Assembly (NCBI RefSeq): GCF_000003605.2
Contig: NW_003114460.1
Location: 360,029 to 417,696 of the forward strand
Reading direction: 5' to 3'
DNA length: 57,668 bases
Source: Saccoglossus kowalevskii
Taxonomy: Eukaryota; Hemichordata; Enteropneusta; Harrimaniidae
Positions 11,628 through 26,600 of the stretch are shown one piece after another. The notes below the pieces were generated by a model. The model did not search any database. It was not told the DNA's origin and saw only the letters and a program-made list of their open reading frames with translations. Every line of letters starts with the position of its first letter. The first letter of the stretch is position 1. Both the position numbers and the translations under genes were made by a program.

Positions 11628-14600
11628 GTACGTGTCTGACTTCTGTAACGGATTCGTCTACTGATCCTCTAACTAGTAATTGGAAATCAATTAAACTGTG
11701 TGTAACTAATTAACTTTTTGTACTAAGTTGAGATATTAATTAATCAAGCTATATCACGTACCATGTAGTTACCCATCGTAGCATGTAGCCTGAGTTGTAT
11801 AGTTTTAGTAGATAGATATACAATCAAAACTTACATTCTTAACTTTACACCAAACTGAAAACTAATGGCATGAACATTGTTTTAAAAACAGCTCGTTATC
11901 AAATGATGTTATTATTGCATGTGCTGGTTGAGTTAATGGAGGTTGGTATGTGAATGGACTTGCATCTCAGGTGTGTGTATCCATGGTGTATCAGATGAAT
12001 GAACCGATCATCAATATTTACATTTTGCATTGAGTGTTTGTTTTCAGTTGAGTTCTTAAGAGGACTTCCTTGTCACACACTCTGAGCAAGTGTGTAGCAA
12101 CTCAGTAGTAGTCCATCGAGATCAAAGTTTTTTTTTTCTACAGCAGAGGTTTATCTTTACGTATATGATGAGGTGTCCTCCAGATCTCGAGTCTGTAATT
12201 ATTAACACAGAGGTTAGGTACATTATGTGAGAGTATGTAGAATGTAGAGGAAAATACCTCCGCAATCACATGAGATCACCAGGCAGACAAATGTTATGTT
12301 GTCATAGGATTTGGTTGATCTGAAAAACAAGCAAGAAATCTGTGACATGTGGGGGATCATAGTACCAGGTTATGAAATTTAAAATTAAAAAAGCAATTCA
12401 ACCTCCCCATACATGTACAAGCCTTGTAAGCTTCATAAAGCTGAATTAACTTTTTTTTATTGGACTGCCAGACTTGTTGAAATGATTCCATAGGTACTTT
12501 GGAGATCGATCTTTTTTCATCTGTCTCACTGTTTGCTTTTATTTTTCCCTTCTTAGTCTTGGCTAAATGTTGTAAACAGATTATTCTATAATGCATATTC
12601 AATATTATTATTATTATTGTTATCAGTTGTTATTGTTGAACCGATTTTGATAAAAAAATTTGAAAAAAAAAATATGAGAAAAGTTTTCAATTTCAGGGTT
12701 TTAGTTTTTTGGCTGTAAAATCTGGTTAGACCCAATGAAGTCCTTCTGCATTAGTTGGCCAGTTGTTATTGTCGAACCAAACAGACTTTGATAAGAGTTT
12801 TTGAAATAAAGTAATTTGAAAAAATTTATGTTAGTCTCTTTTTTTAGGGTTTCAGTTTTTTGGCATTAAAATCTGGTTAGATCCAGATGAAGTCCATCTG
12901 CATTAGTTGTTATTGTCAAACCAAACAGATTTCGGTAAGAATTTTTGAAAAAAAAGATTAGAAAATTTAGGTTAGTTTGTTTTTTAGGGTTTTAGTTTTT
13001 TGGCATTAAATCTGGTTAGATCCAGATGAAGTCCATCTGCATTATTTGGCCAGTCATCAAAACTACATTTTCTTTCTACTAAACACCATTCAGAATGTTT
13101 ATGTTGTTAACCATAGTCAATAAAAGCAGAAACTTTGAGGAAGATTACACTAGAAACGTGAAATAAAAAAATGCTGGCCGTACATCATGGCATTCAAACA
13201 TGGACATCACATATGGTTTCTGGTACAACATCAATGTATTTTAATTTTCATCTATCAATTAAACTTAAATCATAAATTCAACCAATCACATCTTTTATTC
13301 AAATGCTATGAGAAGAATGCATTAAGTCGGAACAACTATTTATAGAGCCTGGATGATCTTAATTTTATTTTTATGAGATTATTACATATATTTGTACAGC
13401 ATGTTTTTCAAAATTACTTCACTTTTATATTACTGGTAAACGAGTACAATTAATTAGTAGCTAGAGATTTGATACATTGGAATATATGATTTAAAACTGT
13501 AAAACCATTTATTTTCACTGACATTTAATATCAACATTTTGATGTTTTGATCATATTTAATGTGTTTTGATTTCACAAATTTGTCATGAAAACAATAAAT
13601 TTTATTGTTATTTTACATGTTTACACAGATTTAATTTAGCGGATTTAACTTATCAGTGAAAATAACGAAATTAAAACCTGATGAATAATTAATGCATTTA
13701 TAGTAACTGATTTTTATCAATCATGGTACATGTATGTAGTAACCCTGGTTCCTAGAATATTATTTCAGCGGATACACCACATACATTCTACACAAATAAT
13801 GGGATGTAATCAATCAATCAATTAATTAGTTACTTAACCTAAAGTTGTGTACCTTGTAGTATGTATAGCATTGTTAAAAATGTGTTTACCAGTATTTGAC
13901 ATCTTTTTGTACATGTGTGGTATGGATTTTTTTACTTGTACATATGGCTCTATTCCCACATGGTGGCCCAATGGTTTACCATTAGATGTACTTGGAAGAC
14001 TATCCATGTAATCACTCTTGTCCATCCTCACCACAGTATATAATTAAACTACCCCCCTAGGGGAGATGTCTATCACTTGGGGTGTTATATTTCACTCTGC
14101 TGGTCTAATTGCAAGTTGTTTTATACTGTCGGTCTCAGCCCCTAAAGAGAATTAATGCCATGCCAAGAATTCAGCAAAAAGCATATTTGTGATTTTTTTC
14201 TCCTTTCTTCATTAAGTATTCATTCATAATGAAAGCTGAACCACAGACTCTTATGGCTGAACTGAGAATGGTCGTTTCGGGCTGAATTCCATACAAGTTT
14301 TGCTCTGCAGCTGAAATTATGTTCTGACAGCGGTACCACGCCTTTACTGCTACTTTACTCTAAAAAGATACTCAAACAGCGGTGTGATTGAAGAATCTAC
14401 ATCTCGTGCAAAGCACATAAAATATGTATTCACCCTTTACACATGGATTAAAGTGATCTCATAATCCATCCTTATTTTTCATTTCCAACCATTTTTTAAA
14501 AAAAATTATCGGCGTTGCATGGTATATTAAATATTTATTCATTTATTTAGGGTGATTTACCGTATCATCTGACTGTCACATTATTTTATAGCGTTGTATA

Positions 14601-17600
14601 CTGCCGCATCAATTCAAATTATGCGTCTTAAGACTCTTGATTTAATAGACAATCATGATGCTTCATGATGTGGAAAATTCAGTATTAAGGTTTTCTTTTA
14701 AACATTTTATTTATTTTACTCGGTTTTTGCATTATCTTTTATTTTTATAGTGGTATCTTTATATCTCTATTGAAATATTTTTTATTTACAAAATTTTTTT
14801 TTTTTTTTCTCTTTCATCTTCTGTTTCGTTTTGCATTTTGAATGTATTTACATTGATATTTTATCTTCCAGTGTCGTTGTATATTGAATCAGGCTCAATA
14901 AACGTCCATAAAGATCAATTATCTTTAATCTAAAGTGATAAGAAAATCTTTTTTTTTTTTGGGTCATATGATAAAGCATAATTTGCTGCTTATCAGTAAT
15001 ATTTCATAGTATCCACCAGCCAATGAAATCAGTGTGATATTAATAAATTGTGTCATCATATATCATGACAAAAATGTAATTACAATAAAAAAAATTTTCT
15101 TCACAAATTATACTTAATTCTTTTGCTTTTGTCGGTGTGTTATTGGAATATCATAAGTAGGGCACTGTATTTAATTGACAATATTTAAACAACATTGGGC
15201 GGTACACAGCTGTCGTTAACGAGAACAAAAATGAAAACAATGAAAAATTACGCCTTCTCAACTGTCAAATATTATTCAATAAAATATTTAAATTTAAATA
15301 TGTATTTAAAATATAATTTAAGGAATTGGATTTATCGAAAAGAAGTTTGATTTAAAACGCATGTATTTAAGTGATACTGATGTTGGTTTACATGTACACC
15401 CATGAATATATGGAATAATGTTATGGTGTGTCTAAATGTCATTGTGAAATGGCCGTCAATTTCCAGTCCCAGCGTGGTATCAAAATTACATGGAAAATCG
15501 TTGTACATCCATCCATTAAATGTCAGATAAGCGATTATCACGTCACTCGTGCCGAAAAAATAGCATGTGTATATTTGCAAGTTGCCTGGGTACACCAGCA
15601 AAAATATTTATTCCTGCTTATAACTGGGGTAAAAGTCGGTGAAATATATTGAAACAATTGTCATTGTTGTGTAAACAATAATCTCCATGATAATAGGGGA
15701 GGAATATTCATATATGTGATGGGCCTACCCGTATAATATTATAATAGCATTGACAAAAATGATGTCAAAACAAAATAAAAAATGTATTTGTTGGGGTGGA
15801 TTCATTTGACTCTGGATAGATGGTATAGCAATGCAGGCTTTGTCCTTGTCAAGAATAGTCATTTGTATTATTGTTATTACTGGATTTCTTATAGTCACGC
15901 CTGTGATTAATTACACTGGAGTTTAAAAATAGTTTTCAAGTGTGATTTCTTTTCTTTGGGGAAATAATTTTTGTTTGCTGCCCAGTGAGACATAATGTCA
16001 CGGTATGTAATTTCATTATTAGTTAAATATAATTTTTTTTTATTTTTCGTATTTTGCTTGCTGCCGTATTAAAAAATACAGTAGCAGTGTTTTTATTTGC
16101 ACATTATTTTATTTTTGCCACTTTAAGTCGTGGTGTTTTGTAAATAAAGATGAACTGTAGATAAATGTAGGTAACATTGCTGCTGGGAAACTCGATCACA
16201 TGGTGGTCCTGTCTACTTCATATCCAGGTCGGGTGTGGTCCGCCATTGTTTGCTTGACATGCAGTGTTGACAGTATCCCACTTGATCTATTAATTCTTCT
16301 TTCCATGTCACGAAATTTATTTTTTTTTTCATCGGGAAATAACATACATAACATTTAAACAGATTTGAAACCAATCGCTCCAGTGAAAAGGAACACATAT
16401 GTTTGTTTTCATTTCGACAAGCTTAATAACGTTTTATAATATTTCCACCCAACACCTGTCGTTGTATAACTAGATACTTTGCATATGAATTCCCTTTATT
16501 TACTAACACACGCTGTACACATGTTAAAAAAAAACAGTGCTATGTGTACATATCTCAATGTCTGGTGCTAAAAATGGCTACTCTCTAACGCTGAGAACAA
16601 TTCACAATTCAAAAATAAATCTGTCAATTAAATTGAGCATGTGTTTATTAATAGTTAGCATATTTTTAAAAATAAAGAGTTATTAATATTGGCCATATTT
16701 TTTATAGAATTTCAGTTTTCGATCATTTTTTCCTTCATTATGGTTGTGAATATTTCTGCTATTAATCTATCTGAAAAAACTGAATGTTCTAGATCCTGCA
16801 TATTTTTGCGTTTATTTCTATTATTAGTACATACTGTGTAGTAGGAGGACGCCCTATATACATGCAGTGGTGGTAGTGGAGATTTTATAACTCAAACTGG
16901 CCTGGTTGTTACCGATATCAGACCAAGGGGTTGTATGCATGCATTTTCTTAAAATTCCACGGCATAAACTTGTCGTAATCATTTACTGATAAAACGGTGT
17001 TTAAATCGAGGTACATTATCTTTTCACTGGTTTGTAATTGTAACAATTTGTATTGGTTCACAATATATATGCAAGTAAAATTAGATGTTCGGTTCTGTGA
17101 ATTTTTTTTTAATTTGATATTGTTAATTTTTTCCATTTGTAAAAACAATGCCTATTTAATTATAATGCGCTGTTGCTATTAATATCTATGTACCGATAAC
17201 CTTTGGTATCTCTTTAAATATTCCTGTATACAGGTTGGTCTGTTGACATTGCCTGCTCCGCTCTCAACTACTTTTCACTAAGCAAGTGTTTCAATAATTT
17301 TCTGATAATTTTCCTGTTGTTAATGTTTGTGCAATAAATTGATAACAGACTAGAGACTTTTATACCCCCAAATGAATATGTGTCTTAAATATTAAAAAAA
17401 CCAATGGTATTTGGCCAAATTAATGCCATGTTACATATCCACATATATTTAGTGTGTAGCTCTGTATTGTTGCCTACACATAGATTGGAGGTACTCATTA
17501 AGTAGCAGGAGTCAGGCTTGTTTGTATTCATGATTTGAATGGGCGATATCTGTACTGCTTACTTGTCTAAGACCAATCTAAAGTGTTGCAGTCATTGCTG

Positions 17601-20600
17601 TGTACCTAAAGTACATAGTGGCCGTAATTGATACTTGGTTTCACCCCTACCCTTTCATCCCATCTCTGTGATCTCGCTGGTTATTCCCTGCGCACCAAGA
17701 TCTTACCGAGTCTGCACTTTACTGGCTATGCATGCCGTTCGTTCCGCTACACTGGAGCCGGAATAATTTTTGACCATTTAAGGGAAGGCCAACATTTCAT
17801 TGGTCACACCTTTGGTTATCTTGTTAAAATCTGGGTCAGTTCGTAAAGGAATCTGCAGGTATGTCAGGTATTCCCCTTATCAACAGTTCAGTACACAATG
17901 AACGCCCATTGTGCCAAACTATTGCCATTGTTGGTTGAAACGTTCCCGTCACTTTCTTTTTAAGAATCAAGCCCCTTTCTTATGTTTTTCAGTGTTGGTC
18001 TTTATTTACAAAAATAATTGACTTTTGAGGTATATCTCACTAATCTTGTTTTTTGTATGATTTTCTAGGCCATTCTGGGGTAAGATAATCGCAAAATTCC
18101 TTGTTAAAAAAAACAACTAATACTATTACAGTATCATATAGCAGTTGAAAAGAAAAAATATCCCAAACTTGCAGCAATTGTTAATAACTTTTTTTTTTCA
18201 ATCAAGAAGGAATTCGAAAACAAGTAAATCAACATGCAGTGAAGTCGGTAAAAATACAATGTTGATGTATAGACAGATTTATCTAATTCTATACCAACCG
18301 AACTAACCTTCTCAACCGGGCATGATTGATGTCTGCTTCCTTGTCTTGTTATTAACTCACCAATAAAATTCCCCGTACTAACTTATCATTTCTTCTAACA
18401 GGTTAGCTGCTTGCATGATTATAGTCGTATTACCGTATATGTATATGTAGCCTAGAACTCCAGCCTTAGTGGAGCTTCAATACTAATAATTGACTGGTTT
18501 ATTTTGACGTGTATTACTTCGAATTAAATGTCCCTGAATTTAATGTCCTGATGACGTGGTTTCTTAATTGCGACACAAATTACAAATTTTCCATGCCCCG
18601 TATGTCATGATTATATGCTTTTATGTTGTGTGTGTGTTTTTTTTTATTCCATCACTCTCTGGCTGTGCTGCACTTTTGTAATCACGCAGCGAAGACTGGG
18701 AGATGGCTGCCAAGCAGACCAACGAGTTTGAGATCAACCGGATCAAAGCGCTGCGAGAGGAGCGTATGTCAATACAGAAGAAGACATTTACAAAATGGAT
18801 GAACCAATTCCTTGAAAAGGTAAAGTGATTACAAGCCCAACACGAGCGTGTAATTAGTGTCACCATATATATGGGTGTTGTTTTTCACACTGGATATGTG
18901 TATTAAGTCGAAAATAGATTGCTTTAATAATTACCTAATTGTTGATTTTTTTTTAAGTAATGTAAAACACACATGCTGCATTTCATTCTATTATATATTA
19001 TTTTATAACCCATATGTGATACATTGTATGTTAACTTCCTCCTTGGTATTAGATGATGTACATTTTTCCCTGAAAATGCACATGTTTCATTTTACGATAT
19101 TTTTGAGAATTCCTGATTTTTAGATTTTGGTTTGGTGATTTCTTCCTCCAGCGAAAATAATTTCCCAGTTATTTATTAAATGAATCTTACAGTAGTAAAG
19201 TGTACGGGGAATGTTTCATTAATGTCTTCCTGAATGCTGCATTATTTACCTGTTCACCTAACAGATGTTTCCTATGATTGCACTCAAGAGTACTGGTAAT
19301 GGTTAATGCCCACTACAGTACAATGTAACCACAATGTAAATCCAGAATGTAACAAAAAGTCCGAAACCAATCAGTCAACGACATGTTTTATTTACTAAAT
19401 ATAGTAGAAATGTAAAACCCTAGGGGTCATGCAATGTCCATCTTAGAAAGTTCAGTTTTACCTGAGGCCAACAGTGACCTTTAAGGTCAATGTTATTGTG
19501 TGTTTTTGTTTTGGCGTGTGATATCAAGTTTTCTCAGTTTGTTTAGCGATCCTTTCATGTTATTTGAAGGGTTCTTGTGAAAATAAAATTGTTTGATCCT
19601 TGGGTATCAACAGATAAAAAGAAAAAATGGTTTAGAATGTGATTTTTTTTAAAGTCCCTGAAAGTCATTCAAATTTCAATTAAGCAATAATTGTGGTTAA
19701 TATATATTTTTTTTTTATAAACTTCTTGAAGAGCTGAATTCCTGAAATTGTTTTAGTTGAAATAACAAAAGAGAAATTCAATATATAATAATAGTTTTGG
19801 TTATATATAGAAAAATGTAACAAATTGAATGCAGATTAGATTGAATAGGAATTATTTATATACTGGGAACTTTTTTTTTAACCTTGTGACAGATTTTAAA
19901 GAATTCTGTGATAATGAAAATGATGGAGTGAAAATTTCCCTTTTTTTAACTAGGGAGTCTGCATGCCTTTCTTGAAATTTAGTTCTAAAATTGTCAAATA
20001 TTTCTCCAATTCGAACCGTCGTTCATTTAATACTGCGATTTATTCACCTGGGAAAACCAGTGCAATGTATTCACTTCATATTTTGATTCCGAATTCACAG
20101 TATTCATTTATTCCTTATATGGGATTCCTCTGTTTGTTGCATAGAATTCCTCAAATAGTGCTTTACAGCAGGACTTTCTTTGTATCTCTTCTCATGACAT
20201 TATCCTGTTTTTTATATCGACTTTAATTTCTTCCACAGGCAAACCTGCACGTCAGTAACCTGTATACTGATTTAGAAGATGGAAAATTATTAATGAAACT
20301 ATTAGAAATAATCTCCGGAGAACCTTTAGGCAGACCAAACAGAGGAATACTAAGAGTACAGAAGATAGAAAACTTGAATAGATGCTTGACATTTCTTGCA
20401 ACAAAGGTAATCTATATATGGTGCATAACACAACCTTGGTTTAATCCGTTCTGCAAATGTGTACTTAGTGTCTGTTAAAATCAAGCGCTTGTTTCTAAAT
20501 TGAACTACCGGTACTCCTCTCAGCTAATTTTCTTATGATTCTTTTGTTCATGTTTTGACTATGGATGTTTTTCTATTCGCTAAAGAGTCAATTATTTCTG

Positions 20601-23600
20601 GTTGATGACTGCTTTATTAATGAATTCACTGTGTATCTTTATTCAACAATTGCCTTCAGCGGTTAAGTTCGTGTCCGTTCAATTCGTGATCATTATAAAT
20701 ATTCAATAGAATACTGTAGAGTAATCATGCCTTTCTTGTCAGCAATTGATGAAATTCTTGAATGCTAATTGACGGTAAATATTTAATGTTAAAACTTTAT
20801 TATTATTTCCGTCAGTACACATGCTTTTTTTATATCAAATTACTCCTGATAAATTAGCACTCAAATTATGTACAGTTTAAGTAGGTTTTTTTTTTTTAAC
20901 TAAATGGAGAATAACATTTGTCATAAAGGTTATTTGCAAACTATGATTATTTTGTACGGATGTACACATGTGTAATGAAATGCACACTTAATGAGGAGAG
21001 GTAATTTACTTAATGATGACATAGCACTTCAATACATTCTAGTACATACAAGGAGAGTAGTGGACTTTTATGTGGAAAATTAATATCAAAGCAAATTCGT
21101 CTTCTCCAATTGGTTATTTCTTGTGAGAGTAACACCGTGAGTGACAATTTTATATTGCTGTTTCCGTGCTGTTTTCTGAGCAATGCTTCTTCCTCGACAC
21201 TTGCATTAGTTATCTTCTCAAATAAACTAGAGAATAAGATGCCGTACAAAATACTCTCTCCAATTGTAACTTTTCAACCCAATTCGTTGTTCATTTAGAG
21301 AATTCTGTTATGTTCAATTATGCACACTGTTAATTTCTCTTAGACGATAGATGGGTAGCATCTCGGGAATTTTTTTCTCTGGAGCAAAATTTTTTCCAAT
21401 CCCTCCCCTGACACCTTTTCCCAGCCACCCACTTAAATGAGTGTTAACTTTTAAAAAATAAAGTGTTACCACTTTGTTTTATTATTGTACTACACAGTCA
21501 TGTATACAAACAACTCATTTTAGGAACAATGGCTAAGTTATTTCACAAACAACATGCAGTACATTGTCGTTTGACAGAATTACCATTAACGGTGTTTGTA
21601 TAATGTCTTATTACTTAGTTACTCAACTATGTACATATTTGGGCGTAGAAAATGAGATTGTGTTTAATCATTGAAATATGCAGTGTTGCATGCATACAAA
21701 GTGGTACTTGTCTACTCTCCTAACTTATTAAACAAAAACTGTTAATTTAAATATTCAAATGTGCAAATTTTGATAGAATAATGCATATTTGTTTTAAACT
21801 TTACCAAATCAAGTATTTTTACAGGCCACTAATATTATCCAATGAATCTCGGGTCAAGGCTTCACCATAAAACAATTTCAGAGGCTGGGTGTACACAAAA
21901 ATTTCCCAAGAATTTTTTGGATCGCATGTTTTATACTAATAAGGCCAGACTTTTATTATCCCTTGTTTCGCGAACCCGCCGAATGAACAGGAGCTGAAAG
22001 TGAAATAAAAATAAAATTTTATTTCAGTGTCATTTCACGCGCCCATCGACTTGTAAGCTCAAAAAAATGCTCAAAAAATATTATTTTTATTTTCATTTTT
22101 TTACCCCAGTTTTTTAATCTCAGTACGTGTATAATATAATTTTATTTTCAAACCTCAAGGTACATTTAATACAAGATGTGAATGAGATAAAATAATATGT
22201 TAATGTTGACTAGTAACATAGTGTACAAGTACAATGAGGGAGCAAGTCAAAATATTCAACATGTAGAAACCTTGCTTTTTGTTAAAATAATTGAACTTCT
22301 TTTGAACTGTCAGCTGACTCTAATTATAGTATTCTGTTGATGGATTAGATTTTAATGTTTGAAGTCCATGTATGTTCGTCATTTCTGGATTAAAAAGTTC
22401 ATTGACACTTGATTTCAAACATGCCTTGGCTGCGGTACCTTTCAAATACCGAGGACTAGAAGTAGTGACTGTGGAAAAATGAGTTAAAAACATGATTACA
22501 GCAGTTGCGTTCACGTTAGTCGGGACCCAATTGGGACCGACTCGGCTCATGTCGTTCATTCTTCGATCTGTTATTTGACATAAACATAGAAAAAGATACA
22601 CATATCATGATAATAATTGCTATATTGAAGTTATATCCATGTGTTATGGTATTTATTACAAGTTACCGTGCACATGAACGGAAAAGAAGATTTTCAAGTC
22701 TATGTTGGTTGCAGCAACACAATATGCGTCGCCAACCATGTTCTGCATTCATTTCATTCATTACTACAACTTCGACCATATCTAGCTGCACTTCCCTCCA
22801 TCGGCATGTCATACTGGTACGAATCAGTATATGTTCTCTGAAATTCACCACAGAGGGTGATTTTGGCTCGTTTCGAGCGTTCAGGCAGCAAATCTCGGCA
22901 CGTGCCGAGTTTCGGTCCTGAGCATCTATCAGGGCCAAAATAATTTTTTTTCGGCACGTTCAGACTCTTTCCTGACTGTTCAAATACATGTTTCAGCACG
23001 TGCAGACTCGGTCCAGAGTCTTGGCATATGCTGAAATCTCTAACGTAGCTTATATATAGGTATACAGTAGTGAATGCCATACAAATGTTTGTCTTCAAGA
23101 TTACCTAATGGCAAATTAGTTATTGTTTTAAAATTCTGACTATTGAGAACACCATTTCAGTCACATTAATGTCATTATAATTGCAAGGTACATTAGTACA
23201 ATTTTTTTCTTTATCTGCTTTTGTTTTCTAGTGTATTTACTACCTTTTTTGCCTATATTTTAGCTTTCAGATGATATATAGGTTGTTATAGCAGCATGCT
23301 TTACCCTTTAGTGAATGTCTGACCGATTTTAAGTCATTTTTGTCTCTCCTGTTGCTACCTTGAGGGGATGAATATTTGAACCCTATTCTAAAAACGGTTG
23401 AATTGAGGGTCAACTGTCTTTATTTCTACTAGATGTTAATGATAACCATATAAAACCAATATGCCAAATAAGAGAAATATATCTCTCTAATAAACATTTT
23501 CTTGTGGTCACAGTGAATGGAAAAGTTTTCATTTAATCAGGTCCCATTTTTGCTTACAAGTCGAGTTTGATATTACCCAATCATACTAGTGGATAATTGT

Positions 23601-26600
23601 TCACTGGTTTGTTGACTGGCCTACTATTCAGATAAATTCTATCCATTTTTGTTCTGTATTCTGATAATGGGTCAACAAGTTGCATTAAAAACTTTCATAG
23701 ATAAACTTAGGTTCATGCTAGGAGCAAGGTTATAATAGTTGTACTATGTTTATTTATCTGCATTCAAAACCAAAAATTCAGTATTCAGACAGTTTCTAGG
23801 TGGTTTTCAGTACAAATATTGAAAGAAGTTATAATTATTGAATAGCTGACCTGGTCTAAGTGCTGTTGTTTACCTTCCAAACTTCAGCCAGACATCCTAA
23901 TACATTGCCAATAAATTAATCATTAATTTTGATCATTTTGATCACCACTTCCCACCTTGCAAGTTGTTTTTTTGGAAACCATGAAATTTGATTCTGTAGT
24001 TAACTTCAATACATGTTTCATTTTATTTGAATTTAAACTTTAAAACTGTTTGTGTTTAAGAGGTGTGGGTGTGGTTGCTGCTGGTTCTGTGTTTTAATGC
24101 TTTTGTATATGTTGCATGCATTTCTCTTCAACATCTTGTGTGTAGCCATACTCTGGTGTAATAAAATAATATAGTCGTGTTAATGCCTAACCCCATTGTT
24201 ATTGACATGCCATGAGGGCTTGTCTTTTACTTTCCACTTCAACACTTAGTTTGCTCATAACACTTGTTTGACTCAAAACATTTGGTTGAACCAATTTGGT
24301 TGAACTCACAAAATAAATTGCATTAATGGTTCTGGAAAAAGGTTAACAATGCAGCAAAAAAGCCATAACAATTTATGCAGAGACTAAGACTCCAATGATA
24401 AGGCCAGACCACTTCTGATTCGTATGTTTATTCCCTATTTGGAAGAGCTAGGGTAATGCTTTGTGTTCTGTCCATGTGTGTCTCAATATCATTTTTCGTT
24501 GTGAGGTTAGATGAATGTAGTTTGCATGGTATGTGTTTGCGTGTGAAAACAGCCAAAATGCTATGCCACTATATTGCCTCTAATCAATGGTTGTATTTTT
24601 GGCAGATTGGCATTTTGTATATGGACAAACCTCTGGATAAAGATTTTTTCAGAGGCACCCATTAATCAGTCTTTCACCTGTTTTTATCAACTAGTTTATA
24701 TTAAATTTGTAGATCAATATTATTATCTCAGAAATGTCTGGTCTAAAATTAGCTTTGACGCAAGAGAAGATTATAGATAATATGAAAACAATGGCATCAA
24801 AATTTTTGTGAAAATATCTGTCTGGAACTTACGCCATCTTCATGAACCATTTCAAAATACAACTCAATGTTTTGTGACACCCTGACCTGTACTGAATGCG
24901 ACTCAGGTCGAATACTCATTAGGGAATGATCCATTACGCACAGAAAAAAGAAAATGGCCGTTTATTGTCTGTTACAATTTTATCACCGGACATATTCCAA
25001 GCACCTGTTTCAATTTATATGACAATATTGAGGGATTTCATGTTTTGCATCTACTGAGTATGGATGCAATGTATTAAAAATGAGATATTCATGTTGAATA
25101 TGATATTAAAACAACTCTTTGAAAACTCGTATTCTGAAAATGCAAAGTGATAAATGTACAGTACATGTTTTACAGCACGTATATACTATATCCCTATGGG
25201 CCATTATGCTGTACCATCTTTATTGTATAGTTTGCATGGCTAGGTTCACTTATTGTGTCATCATGCATAACTTCCTAACCTCAGTTTTGTTGAAGGGGTA
25301 GTGAACAAGTTTTTAGGCACACTTTGTTGTGGTTGTTTTTTTTGTTTTTTTTTAAATATCATCTGAATCGCACAACTTTGTGAACATGATGTAAATATAC
25401 CTGTGTATGATTCTATCAAATAGTTGGTTACTTGACTGATTAGAAATGCTTTAAAATCAATCAGAGCAGCCCTAGAATAAGACAATGGATATAAAACAAA
25501 ATGGCGGAATCTCAAATTGCCAAAGAATGTGCACTTAAATACACAGTTGCTGACGAGAAGCTGGCAAGAAATTGCAGTGAGGTGATGGCCAAATAAATGG
25601 ACCTTGCCTGGCGTAGATGGCAGCTTGTGTGTCTGTGAGGAAAATAGTGTAATAATAAAAATACTGTAAAAAACAAAGAGAATAAACTTTGTACAGTTGA
25701 ACCCTCAATGGAATTCTATTGTGATGTTTTGCTTTGTTTTATTATCAGGTAGAAGCGAACGTCACAAACGATTAACAGCTAGTAAATAAAGAACATGTCA
25801 CTAGGAATAGTAAATCATTACGTTGAATGCAGACTACGTGTTTAAAATCAAAAATCAAAAATAGGAAAAGAATTTAGCACAGCAGAATACATTTCTTAGA
25901 GTGCACATTTTAAACATTGTTTGTAATGTGTAAACATTTAAAAACAATTTGAAAACAAATTTAGATGCTTCATTTTTTCAATCTTGAGTGCCCAAATGAT
26001 GTTAGAGAGGGAGAAGGAGGATATCCTCTGTTTTATTTGAGGGGGGATGTGGGTGATCAATAATTCATTATCAAAGCTGAATTAATACTTCATCAACTGA
26101 TTTTATAGATACTGGTAAATTATAATAACGGATTTAATTCTGATGATTTTTTTCTACCATTTTTTGTTGACACAACTTTACATGTATGTATATATGTTAA
26201 CCTTCCACCAACAGACTTTTTTACCCAAATTTGTCTGCACTTTACTTCTTTCAATATTTCTGACATTGAACCGTAATTTTGGAGCCAACAGACAAAATTT
26301 GAGTCAATTTTCAGTTTTTACTAAAAAAATTTGGCTATTTTTGTCTCAATCCTTTGATGGAAAATGCAGACTATAAACAGGACTATTTTGTGATGAGTAG
26401 AGAGAACTGATGGTGAAAAGGTTAATGAATCTTTAATTATGCCCTTACCAATCCACTGGAATGTTAAATGCATATGTATGTGATTGGGTTGCTAGGTGCG
26501 ACTTGAGAGCATTGGTGCTGAAGATATCTGTGACGGCAATCCTATACTTATACTTGGTCTTATATGGACCATTATCTTAAGATTTCAAATTCAAGAAGTT

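Larger units (their letters stand above)
11628..18689 (+). other. Intron 1 (7.06 kb)
   Basis: The longest intron. It holds a three-copy tandem repeat (12626-13053), a decayed TA-type MITE (13495-13705), a possible LINE remnant near 17628-17846 and long AT-rich tracts. The rest shows nothing I recognise; minus-strand frames near 15340-15600 have no support. Confidence 0.75.
20407..26495 (+). other. Intron 3 (6.1 kb)
   Basis: Holds a CACGTG-family transposon copy (22493-23051) and a TTAA-type MITE (26201-26421). A GGCCAGAC end followed by less AT-rich sequence near 21944-22060 may be another remnant. Otherwise AT-rich sequence with no recognisable gene. Confidence 0.75.

Noticed and set aside
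15332-15652. Overlapping open frames on both strands in intron 1.
   Set aside because: No recognisable domain, no ATG at the limit of the minus frame, and no splice partner; typical of chance frames.
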